This document shows, one piece after another, positions 10,159 to 20,787 of a DNA stretch of 64,000 nucleotides. Numbering within the stretch: the stretch's first letter is position 1; each line of letters begins with the position of its first letter. The DNA comes from Coix lacryma-jobi var. lacryma-jobi (Eukaryota > Streptophyta > Magnoliopsida > Poales > Poaceae). The DNA is taken from the NCBI GenBank assembly GCA_009763385.1, contig CM019827.1:93346177-93410176 (forward strand), given 5' to 3'. The notes below the pieces were generated by a model. It was not told the origin of the DNA, ran no database searches, and saw only the letters and a program-made list of their open reading frames with translations. Both the position numbers and the translations under genes were made by a program.

Positions 10159-13109
10159 ATGTGTGTAGGTACCATGGCATTGGAGGCTTGATTCAATTGG
10201 TTCCATGTTGATCATCATGTGATTGATTCAAGTAATGAAGCTTAGTGCAAATCCATCCCAATGCCAAGTCAAGTGAAGTGAAGCCCAAGTGCTACAACGA
10301 ACAAGTGCATAATTTCAAGTTGTGGTGGTTGATTGGAAATATTTGAAGGTTGCAAACAATTGAGTTGAAGCTTGCTATTTGATGATCATAAGCTACTAAG
10401 GTATATCTCTAGTTGATCATGTTCCTTTAGATGCATATGAGTTGATTGAATTGGATATATATGCATATGTTGCTTGCTATAAGATGATTGAATGGATAAA
10501 TTGCTTAGTGATCAAGTTTGAGTTAGTTTGATTGGATATGTTCACAAGATGACATTTAGTAAGTGGATTTGCATGGATATATGTCTTGTGTTGATGTTCA
10601 AACAAGTTGATCTCAAGTTTGATTCAATATGGAGAAGTATAGCTCAAATATAGGAATTTGACCAAAATCTGAAATCTGAGCTAGCTGTGATGATAGCCAT
10701 GTTTGAATGATCAAATATATTTGGATTGTCTTGAAATTTGGTACACATGCCCTACACTTATGGTATTAGTTGCTGTAAAAATCTCATGATAATTGGATAA
10801 GTGATGCTTTGGTTTTGGAGTGGATCTTGTCAACACAAGTGCAGCAGTTTTTAGCATGTAGAAGTGTGTAAAGATACAAAATCTGGTAGCGATCTAGAAT
10901 TCCAATGAAGCTCAAATTTTTATGGCTACTAGAATACTTAGTGAAGCACATCTCCACCAAATTTCATGGTAATTGGACTTATATTTTGGGAGATATGCAT
11001 GTTTCTTTGAGAAGGACAAAATCTGCCAGAAAAGTGACAATTATTGGATTGATCTAGAGTCACTTTGATTGAAAGGCCCTCAAGTTGGAATCATGTTTAT
11101 AAGTGGTTGAGGGACCTATGTTTGGTTTTGAGATGGGCTAGAAGTATGACAAAGAAGTGATCATGACAAATATCAAGATGAAGATGAAGATCAAGTTCTA
11201 GTCTCAAATGAAGATCATTTAAAAAAAAGGGACTCAAAGAAGGATTTAAAGTCAATTCAAGTGAGTATCAAGGATGATTCTTTGGAGAGAGGTCACTTCT
11301 CCCTTTTGTAGGGGCTTGCCGCCTTTTGTAGGTTAACCAAGCACGAGGCTTGGAAGGCTAACATAGAAGTGGTGATCTAGAGTATCATTGGAGATGCTTA
11401 GTTGGAGAAATCAAGAGATTGATCAAGAAAGAAAGCAAGCAACACCCAAGATAGAGAAGCAAATCATGAGTGGTATTCATATATGCAAGCTATGATCAAA
11501 TGAATAAGCAAGCCATCCAACCACAATAAGATATTGCACTTAATCATTATTGGTTCTCAATTCATATGGGTGAAGAATGGTATTCAAATTGGTATCTATT
11601 GGTCTTCACCAAGCATTGAAATGGACTTCACATTGCTATTTGGAGCTTAATTAGAATCTAATGACTATCCTCTACTCCAAGATAGCAAAGGTATCATTGT
11701 AATGTGCATGATCATTTCATTCCTCACTAGTATGCGGTTAGTGCATATAGTACATGCTAAATAGGATCATGCATAACAATTGAAAAGTTTAAATTCATAG
11801 CCTACCACTATTGCTTGTTTGATTATATGATCTAGTGGTTAGTATATGAGTTTGTTCATGAGCTAGTGAACCCAAGTACTTGATCTAGAAGATGAACATT
11901 CAAGTGTCTAATTCAACATGAGTAAGATAACCATTGAAAGATGTGTGAAGAAGCTTACTCTAGAGCAAACCGAGTTAGATATCTTGTGCAATATTGCCTA
12001 GTTCAAGTCACAAATGAGAAGCTCATGAAGATGACAAGAGTTCAAGAAGAAGATAATAATGCAAATGGATATCAAGTTAAACTTTCATTCAAGTGGTATC
12101 CTACAAGACTTCAAGTGATCCTCAACTTTAAATGATCAAATCAAGCAAAGCATCCCTCACAAACAAGAGCTCAAGTTTATCAAGTGAATGACTCATGCTA
12201 AAAGAGAAGGTGCCCCACCGATTGGTATCAAGGTCAAAGATCCTACAAGTGGCTTTCATGCATCTTCACGGGGTATCTACAAGTAGTGTCATTCCAACAT
12301 ATATGGTGGTGTCCATCAAAAATGAAGACTCAAGTATCAACCATCTACCCTAGTCCAACCCTTTGTATCAAGGGAAGCGTGCCTTTTATGGTCATTGATG
12401 ACAAAGGGGGAGAAAGTGCCAAAGATATGATATGATAGGGAGAAATTGTGGCAAAGATATGTCAAGGACAAAGGGGGAGAAAACAAAAAGATGGACATGG
12501 ATCAAGAGGGAGAATGCAAAAGGATCAAAATTCTTGGATAAAGAGAGCACACAAGTAGGGGGAGCAAGCACATGAATACATGTTTGATGCATTTGGGTGT
12601 GCATTACATTTGCTTGCTTGCATTGCATATGTTCTAAATTCTTATATGCTTGTGTGCAATATTTGCTAGAGCTAAGACTTGGATGATGATTGTTTTCCTT
12701 TATTTGGTATCTAGAGCATAGTCTTAGTATAGCAAGTAGCAACTAGAACCATGTTTATAATGTTGATCTCACACGGTATCTAGTTTCACTTGTCTCTAGC
12801 AAGGTTGATGCTAAGGATGATTAAAAACTTGGTGTACACGCTTCAAAAGTAAAATTCTATCTTGTATACCTTAGCATCACTTAGTAGTGCTAACACTCCC
12901 ACAAATTTCATATTTATGCATGTGTGCAAGCTTGAATCCAAACCAGTTGAGCACACATGTAGGGGGAGTTATCACTACAAAGTCGGGTTGTATGGTGCTT
13001 ATCCAAATTCTCTCATATGTTCTTAATGTTGGATAAGTAACATAGAATCCAAAGAGCTTAATTTCCATATCTTTGTAGAGTTGTCATCAATTACCAAAAA
13101 GGGGGAGAT
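10159..13109 (+). other. Long non-coding 3' internal region with repeated polypurine tracts
   Basis: Nearly 3 kb with no convincing coding sequence; small ORFs lack any recognised motif. Autonomous Sireviruses carry pol here. Several GGGGGAG-type purine tracts occur (about 12408, 12473, 12557, 12961) before the one that abuts the 3' LTR at 13101-13109. Nothing else recognised. Confidence 0.7.
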
Positions 13110-15566
13110 TGAAAGGTCCTAGTTTGGTTTTGGTAATTGAGTGACAACTTAGGTGGACTAATATGTGTTTGAAGTGAATTACACAGGTGATTAGTCCACA
13201 GGTGATCATGTGTGAGCAACATATGCCATAGAGGAGAAATGGCTTGGAATATGTTGCAACGCTCACACATGTGAAGAAGGAGCTTAATGCACATGAAACA
13301 TGACATGTGGTCATGTGGCTAAGATGGTGAAGGTCAAGGCAAGACTTGGCTTGATGGACCGGTTGCGAAGGTGAAGGGCAAGTTGAGGCTTTGAAGCCGT
13401 TGGTACCGAGTGTCGGGAGGCTTAAGCAAGACTTGGCGCCGAAGGACCAAAGCGATGGTGAAGAGCAAGTGATGTCAAGATCGATGGACCATGGAGGCCA
13501 TGTGATGATATGAAGTGGATCATATCATTTGATGAAGAGGATTGGTGCATGTGTTGCATCAACACCGGAGGAGATGGAATGGAATGCGCAAGGCAAAGGT
13601 ATAATTATAGGGCATTTCATTTCACCGGTCATAGGTGTGTAGAGAAGTTTATGACCGGGTTTAGGATAGATGGCCGTACTATCAAGAGGAGCAAACTTGT
13701 TTGCATATCGGTCATCTAGTGCCACTTGAGCGATCTAACTTTGCGATGTTACTAGGATCGAGTGGCGTGGTGAGTACAAGTGAAAATCCTTTGAATATGA
13801 TTGTGAAAATGCTAACACACATGCACAAGGTGGTATACACTTGGTGGTGTTGGCACATTTGCAAAGGAGAAGGTGTTGGAGTTGAATTGGATCAACTCGG
13901 AGAAGAGAAGGAGGCTTTTCGGTGTGTTCCGGACTCTAGGATGGCTCTTGGATTGGAATTCTGTACTAATCTTTTGTGAGTTGGATCAGCTATGTATGTG
14001 GGATGTGTAGCCCTCTGAGTTAGCTTTCCAAAATGTCCAAGATCATCGAAATCGGAGTTCAAAGCTAAGAGTTATAGCCGTTTGAGCGTTGAAAGGTCAG
14101 TGACCGGACTCACTGACCGGACGCGTCCGGTCCGTAGTGTTGAGTCCGGTCACAGAGTCCGGTCAGTGCTTTTTGAGTGCTGATTTGAGGTGTATTGATC
14201 GGACGCTCGGTAGAGTCCGGTCAGTAGTGACCGGACGCGTCCGGTCACTGAAAAACAACCCCGAAACCTCTCTGTTTGCGACCGGACTCAGGCATAGGCG
14301 CGTCCGGTCATTATGACCTGACGCGTCCGGTCAGTAGAAGGCTGAACGCGCGCGAAAACTAGCCGTTGGGGACGGACGACCGGACTCTAGTGACCGTACG
14401 CGTCCGGTCACCCTGTAGTGAGTCGGGTCAGTACGAAAAGTGCCCAGTGAAGGGGGTAACGGCTAGTTGAGCCCTTGGGGCTATAAAAGGAGATGGTGGC
14501 CGGCCTTGGCTGGTGCTTAGCACCCTTGGGACTTGGTGTCCATGCTTGGGGAGTGCTAGGAAGCCCTCTAACTCACTTGTGCTTGCTAGTGTGCGAATCA
14601 ATTGCGAGTGAGTGATCGCTAGTGTGTTGCATTGAGAGATTGCATCGAGTGGCACTAGGTGTTCGTGTTGCAAGCCGGTGGTGCTTGTTACTCTTGGAGG
14701 TTGCCACCTCCTAGACGGCTTGGTGATCGAGTCTCCGTCGTGAAGCCCGCGTGAAGATTGTGCGTGGCTCCGGAGAAGGATTGTGAGGGGCATTGTGCTC
14801 GCCCCGCGGGGATCGCGAAGAGCAACTCTAGTAGAGCGTGTCATTGAGTTACCCTCACTTGTGGGTGAGTTCTTGCGGCGCTCGAGTGTCGAGCTAGGTG
14901 TTGTGCCTATTAGCCGCCGAACTACCAAAGTGTGTGGTCGACACAACGGGGACTAGCTTGGTGGCAACCAAGTGAACCTCGGGAGAAAAATCACCGTGTC
15001 AACTTCGTGTTCATCTTCTCGGTGGTTTGCAAACTCCATTCACTAGCTTGTATTTATTTGTTCATATACTTGTGCTAGTATAGTTGCTCTTGTAATTAGT
15101 TAGCTTGTGTAGCTTGCTAGTTACCTTCCTTGCTTGTGTAGCATAGAAGTTGATCCCATGAGTGACTAGTTGACTTGTAGTCTTGCTAGTCACATTGCTT
15201 AGTTTGTGTAGCTAAGTTGAGCTCTCTAATTTGGCTTGTGTAGCCTTGTTATTGAGCATTGCTAGTGAGCTTAGGCTTTGTGCTTTTGCTTAGTGGCATG
15301 TGTAGGAGCTCCCCGGTTGATTGAGTACTAGTTGCTTAGGTTTGTGTAACCTTGCAAGCTAGAATTGTTTAGGTGAGCCCTAGCTAGCCCGACACCTTAT
15401 CTGCATTGTTTAGAATCTTTTATAAGGTGTCATAGAGTATAAGTAGAGGGGTGTAGTCTTGGCTAGACCGATAGTTTTAAATTCCGCATTTGTTTCGGTT
15501 AGCCGGTGCGATTATTTTTATAAAGGACTATTCACCCCCCCTCTAGTCCGCCATCTCGACCCTTCA
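13110..15566 (+). repeat. 3' LTR of the gag-only Sirevirus-like element
   Basis: 2457 bp, offset exactly 7450 from the 5' LTR. Only two substitutions were seen by eye. TATA box at 14482-14490. Directly preceded by the polypurine tract at 13101-13109. Confidence 0.95.
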
Positions 15567-15571
15567 GAGGG

Positions 15572-16839
15572 GATCTAGGTAGCCAGGCAAAATCTGTCAC
15601 CTTTTGCGCATGCGCCCCTATTATCCGTGCAAGCCAGCGGTAGTCAAAGATAAGATGAAGTATGAGCACCACGCTCACACTTATCTACACCTTTAGCTAT
15701 CGATCAAAATAGCTAAAGCCCCTATCCTAAGATAGGACGATGACGCACACACAAGAAGCTATTTAAAGGAAATCAATCTAACTAAGACAACTATAGAACT
15801 ACGATAAGCACACAACAAGACTATATAAATATAGACTTGCACTAAGTAAATACTTAAATAAATACTTGAAAAGTAAATACTTAATTAAATGCAAAGTAAA
15901 GTAAAGAAAGAATAATATATTAAATAAATAAAGTCTTACAAAAGAAGAAAGATATAAGGGCTATACCAGACTCCCAGAAGACGACTCCGGAGACCCGAGC
16001 TTCGCCCGACTCGACTCTAACTCCCACTCTAGACTAACTACTACTACTCTTGCTTGATCTCACATGAGAGTGGAGATATGTAAACTATCTCGGGGTGTGT
16101 AGAATGAGAGGGTGGAGGCCTCTATTTATAGTGGAGGTGGAGTATGGGCTACTCCGGCGCCATGTCAGTGATCTGTGTGCTCATCCTGTCTTCACCCTTG
16201 GATCCACCGTCACAGCAACCGCCCTTGATGAATGGCTTGGATATTCTTCACGTGTCAAACATGCACTTTGCCACCGACTTGGATGAGGGTGACCATGGGA
16301 TCAGCCGACCCCTGTCTCTGACATGTGGGCCCGGGGTACATCTTCTAGAAGGTGCTGATGTCACCCTGATGAATAGTGCTGCTGGGTCCCACCAAGGGGG
16401 ATCGGCCGACCCCCCTATGACAGGGCTGGCCCACCTTCTTCTCTCCCTTGGTGACCCCACATGTCATGGAGCAAGTCTTGTGAAGTTGGTTGCTTTTGGT
16501 TTTCGGTGTGGACCCATGAATCCATGTGCTTCTCATCTTGCACCATTGAGCAAAAGCACATGCTTGATCCAATGGTTGATATTGGCTTGAACATGCTTCT
16601 CTTGGATCATGCCATGTCACCATGGCCGAGGTGGCCCAAAGGTGGGGTCGCCTGACCCCCTTGGTGGGCCCACCTAGCCTCATTTTATTCATTTCGCCAT
16701 CTCCTATAAGTTCACAAGCTAAGAGTACAAGTGGAACTTATTAGTGATAAATATGCTCATGATATGCTATTCTTCCTTGAAACTGAGGCCTGTTGACGGT
16801 ATTTTGATGAGGTAAAACATGCTATAACTTCCGTCAACA
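15572..16839 (-). repeat. 5' LTR of the Athila-type element, 5' portion with promoter
   Basis: On the minus strand this begins TGTTGACGG at 16839 and contains three GGGTCGGCCGACCCC-type palindromes (about 16297, 16399, 16645), followed by a TATAAATAGA box at 16123-16130. This is the expected U3 layout: upstream elements, TATA, then the transcription start. Bases 15567-15571 (GAGGG) are the target-site duplication of the inserted element. The terminal 50 bases contain an inverted repeat of TGTTGACGG at 16790-16839. Confidence 0.75.
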
Positions 16840-16844
16840 GTGAG

Positions 16845-17594
16845 CTACTACTATCAAATGATGCTAAAGTATATAGAAAGGACCTTTGAAACGTGATACC
16901 GTCGGAGTTTCGAATATATACCATCTTTAGCATCATAGGTAACTAGACATACATCAAAAACTCAAGTACCCCATGAGATCAACATTATAAGTAAAGAAAG
17001 CATTTGATTCACTTGAAAGTATGAAAGTCTAGTTACCAACCTATGCATATTATGAACTTGCTCCCCCTATTTGTATAGTCAAATAATTTTTGTCTATAAT
17101 TTTATATCTACTTATTTCTATCCATATTTGTGACTTATTTCTCCCCCTTTGTCAACAATTTCCCAAAAAGACTCACTTTAATTGGAGAGAAATACCACAA
17201 ATAAAAAGCAAGCCCATAAACATGCCATATGCCACCACTAGATCATGTAATCATAAAGAATAATAGTGGTAACATATATACATCAAATGGTAATTGAGGA
17301 GTATATGATAGGAGATATCACCTTTTGAAGTCAAAATCAAGAATAATATCCTCAGAAAGCCACAAATATGCTAGAACCACTTTTTCAAGAGCATTAGAGC
17401 AACACAAATATATAAGTAAAAGGTACCATGCATATTACATCAAAGCATCACAGGTTCAAGTTCTAGCACACATAATCCATCAACGATTAAGATTAAAGTC
17501 TTTTACAACTAAGCACAAGAACATAAAACATAGATCAACAAAGCTAATTTTAGATTGTTCATAAGTAAGCTTCCATCCGCTGATCAAGTTATCT
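16845..17594 (-). other. 3' non-coding region of the minus-strand Sirevirus-like element
   Basis: AT-rich, no coding sequence. On the minus strand it has two purine tracts of the AGGGGGAG kind (complement of ctccccct at 17061-17068 and of ctccccctt at 17142-17150), the type found in 3' regions of Sireviruses. Confidence 0.55.
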
Positions 17595-19427
17595 TCATGC
17601 ATCATTGCCATCACCAGGAGGAGGAAACTGTGGAGGATAGAACTGAGGAGGATAATAGGGCACATATGGGTACTGAGCTGGAGGAGGAGAAGGCCTAGGG
17701 TATATCGTGTTGAAATGATCACTGAAGATGTCAAAGTTGTTCTGCAAATCATCAACACACTGCTCAATCTGACCCTGCCTGTTATGCAACTGCTAAAACT
17801 GCTCCTGTGTAGATAGTGAACTGAGTTGTGCACTAAGAGCATCAATATCGCTATGCAACCCCTGCTGGACACCCTACAGACTAGTCATGATCGGTTGATA
17901 CATGGTGGAGTGAAGATGCTGTCCAAACTGCTGGAAGCTAGTGTCCATATGCCCCTGCCACTGCTGCCCCATGGACGAAGAGAATCCCTGATTCAACTGC
18001 TGCTGCACACCCTCTCCAAACTAAGCAAAAGATGTGTTCCATGAGTTCTGCATGTTCTGAAAATATGGATCAAAGTATCCCTGAGGAGGTGCCCATCCAT
18101 GCATCTGAGGCTCTGGTTGTTGTGGCTGTGGATCATCCTCTCTTGCCTGATCACCCTCATCATCATCTCCCATTTGTTGATCTCCATATGCTCCATCAGG
18201 AGGTGGGAAGGGAGTCAAAGGCCTTCTATGAAATTCTTTGTCATTTATGAATGGCCTAAAGGGCTCATGCTGGACTCTGCAACTCCCCCTGAACCTGGTC
18301 TTATCCAAAATGAGTGACATGATATATGGAGCAAAGTACAGGTTAGTGGTCATGTCATATCTCAATACTGCCAACTGATGCATTATCAACTTGACCACAT
18401 CAAACTTCTGCCTGTACATGATATGGTGTATGATATTCCAATATTTTTCTCTAATCTCCCCTCTATCTCCACCCTTAGGCATGAAAGATACTCGAGCAAT
18501 TTTATTAATCACTGCGGGATGATGCCTAAGACCTTTTGGTCCTCCAATTCTAATGTTTTGCTCATTAGGCTCATAGAATTGTCTCCTCTGTTCAAATGGT
18601 AAATCATCCTCAGCATCAACATCAATGGTATTTGACAAGATACCATTGTTCAACCCATTAGCTAGAGCAAACTCATCAAATGTGGCACTATATTTTGTCT
18701 TTCCAGTCATCCATTCTAATGTGCTACTATCCATATCAACATCCACAGTTGCATAGAATTGCTTGACAATCAAATCATTCCAGTTGCATTGATGTTGTAG
18801 GAAATCATGGAGACCAACAGAATGCAATTTTCTAACAAGTCATGTGATTTTCTCCTTCTCTACCATATATGTCATGTTGATGAATTGATGCTTATGTATA
18901 GTTCCACTAGCAATGTACCCAAAGTAAGCATCCTCTTGTACCTTAGTGTGGAAGTATGGTAGAGTGGCATCATTGTCCCTGCAGAATTGCTTTGGGGCTC
19001 TTGCTCTAGTATAACTGTCAAAATCCCATTTTTTGATGAATCCCCTATAGATAGAGACATCCATCTCCTCATCATCTCCTTCATCTTCCTCATCAATATC
19101 AACATCTGGGTTGGGATCCCAATCATGGTCATCATCATCATTTCCTCTCCTTCTCTTGGACGTGCTTCCACCCTTTCTCTTGCCTGAAGTGACTTTCTTC
19201 CCTTTGCCTCTGTCATTGCCAATAGATATGGGAGAATATAAGTGACATGCATGAATACCAAGAATAATAATGAGCATATGAATGACCCAATGTGACAATC
19301 CATATATTTTTAATTGAAATTTGTGTTTGAATCCACATAGAGCAATATGTATATATGAACTGCATGAGAGAACCACTGCTGCTAGATTGGCTATATTCAT
19401 AGACAATGTGTTCAATCCGTATCCCAT
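17595..19427 (-). pseudogene. Extra ORF related to Athila / plant 'putative transposon protein' ORFs, four in-frame stops
   Basis: One minus-strand frame runs from about 19427 to 17595, interrupted by TGA at 18840 and by TAG at 18021, about 17865 and 17790. The true start is uncertain; the recognisable protein begins near 19230 with a K/R/G-rich basic segment, followed by an acidic D/E run. The core has QFYATVDV, LEWMTGKTKYSATFDEFA, a FMPKGGDRGEIREKYWNIIHHIM segment, a KFDVVKLIMHQL segment and a hydrophobic NLYFAPYIMSLIL segment. The C-terminus is P/Q-rich and helical with a proline-tyrosine tail. The order of these parts matches the Athila second ORF at 271-1662: a basic start, a core ending in a W-x-x-G-like motif, a helical segment and a proline-rich tail. 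Function unknown. All four stops can be explained by single C-to-T changes (CGA or CAG). Confidence 0.6.
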
Positions 19428-19454
19428 CCATGGCTGCTGCTGCTGTGCAAAAAT

Positions 19455-20075
19455 AGTGCCCGCGGACAGTCCGCCGGTGTAGGCGCGGACAGTCCGCGGT
19501 TACTGTTCACGCACGAACAGCACAGTGTCAGTTCATCCTTTCAAACCCTATATCTCTTGATTCAACCAATAACTTTTAATCAAACTTTAGGCATATCATC
19601 TCCACATCACTAGCAACAACTATCCCCAAAAAGTTTTCCAAATCCATGGCTCAAAAAGGAGATCGAGAATCAAACCCTAGAAGCCATTCAATATGAAATC
19701 CATCCAAATTTGTGGGGGAAACAATGAAATACCGGGAGAACATGGTGGAGGAACTTGCGGAGTGTCCAGGGAACTTTTCGGACGGTCCGGGGAAGCCTCC
19801 AATCCTTCGGTCCCCTCCCTTCTTCTTCCTTGTGACCGCACGGTGAGAGAGAGAGAGGAAAGAGCTCTGTTGGTTGTGAACGGGTACGAGGGCTTCTATG
19901 TTCGGCCGAGCCCGACCTGGGTCAAAACCCGACTCACGGACAGTCCGCGGTTGGACTGGCGGACAGTCCGCCGTTCATTTTTCAGCAGAGTTCCAGAACT
20001 GCACAGATTCTGTGTTGGGACCAAATTTTGCCTGCGGACAGTCCGCGGTCCATTTGGCGGACAGTCCGGGAATGC
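19455..20075 (-). repeat. Internal cluster of GCGGACAGTCCGC palindromes
   Basis: At least six copies of a GCGGACAGTCCGC-type palindrome (about 19461, 19485, 19936, 19959, 20033, 20057), plus a variant near 19784, lie between gag and the extra ORF. The same word, read from the other strand, makes up the cluster in this element's LTR (23380-23800). A TATATA stretch lies at 19349-19355, between the cluster and the recognisable protein start. A promoter role is inference. Confidence 0.6.
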
Positions 20076-20787
20076 CAGTTTTGCCCAGATTTTTGTTGTT
20101 CCTTGCTCTATTTGTCTCAACATATTTCAATAAACTTCTCCCCATATACTAACTGTCAATATATCTTTCCATAGCTGATTTTTGACATGAAATCCAAACC
20201 AAAGACCTTGACCCATAATTCTTTACAAATAGCAATGCTTATGAACAAATCTTTCATATTGCCAAGTTGATCTAACAAACATATAGTAAACTAGGCAATA
20301 AATTGATAAAAGACAACATAAATGTGAACAAGATAGAGAGCTTATGATAAGCAATATGCACCTATTACCATACTAGTAGGGTAGGTTATGAAAAAGCACA
20401 ACCAAGATTCATACCACCGTTTGAAGTGAAGAGATGATCCAATGTATGAATAATTTCAATGATCATGACCAACATAATGAGATATATCATAGAGAACACT
20501 TCCATTTGACTCCCAACTCCAAATATCACCCTTATTGCTTCAAGTTCGGTTTGAACCTTCTTCAAGCTTCTTCACACACTCTTGAGTGGTTATCTTGTCG
20601 AAGTTGAACTTGGTACACTAAAAGGTGTTTTGACCTTTGAATAGCATCAACATGACATATCCACATGTAAGATAGCATTGGTTCAAGATATAGATTATTT
20701 CACTTCAAACTTGGCTTTATTGTTGGTAAATATATAATGAGCTCACATGCCAAGTCCCCAATGCCACCATGGTACCTATTTAATCAT
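20076..20787. other. Non-coding spacer after the minus-strand gag
   Basis: AT-rich sequence between gag and the internal palindrome cluster. I see no gene, repeat or signal in it. Confidence 0.5.

Larger units (their letters stand above)
5660..15566 (+). mobile_element. Complete young gag-only Sirevirus-like (Ty1/copia) retrotransposon
   Basis: Two LTRs of identical length (2457 bp; 5660-8116 and 13110-15566) flank an internal region, with TSD GAGGG at 5655-5659 and 15567-15571. The LTR starts TGAAAGGTCC and ends CCCTTCA, followed by a primer-binding site complementary to initiator tRNA-Met (TGGTATCGGAGC at 8119). A GGGGGAGAT polypurine tract directly precedes the 3' LTR. Comparing the LTRs by eye I found only two differences (near 6612/14062 and 6691/14141), so insertion was very recent. 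The only coding region is gag; no protease, integrase or RT is seen, so the element is non-autonomous and depends on pol from a relative. It is inserted in the LTR of the minus-strand Athila element. Confidence 0.93.
1..16839 (-). mobile_element. Athila-type Ty3/gypsy retrotransposon, 3' end off window, interrupted at 5660-15566
   Basis: Read on the minus strand this element has, in order: LTR start at 16839 (TGTTGACGG terminus), LTR body split by a younger insertion, a run of tRNA-Asp-type primer-binding sites (4897-5129), a gag-protease ORF (4770-2728), a non-coding promoter-like spacer, and an Athila-family second ORF (1662-271). No reverse transcriptase or integrase reading frame is present between gag-protease and the second ORF, so this copy is non-autonomous. 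The 3' LTR must lie left of base 1. Its insertion into the neighbouring minus-strand Sirevirus-like element begins just right of 16839 (candidate TSD bases 16840-16844, GTGAG). The lineage call rests on the gag/protease sequence, the second ORF and the primer-binding site. Confidence 0.85.
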
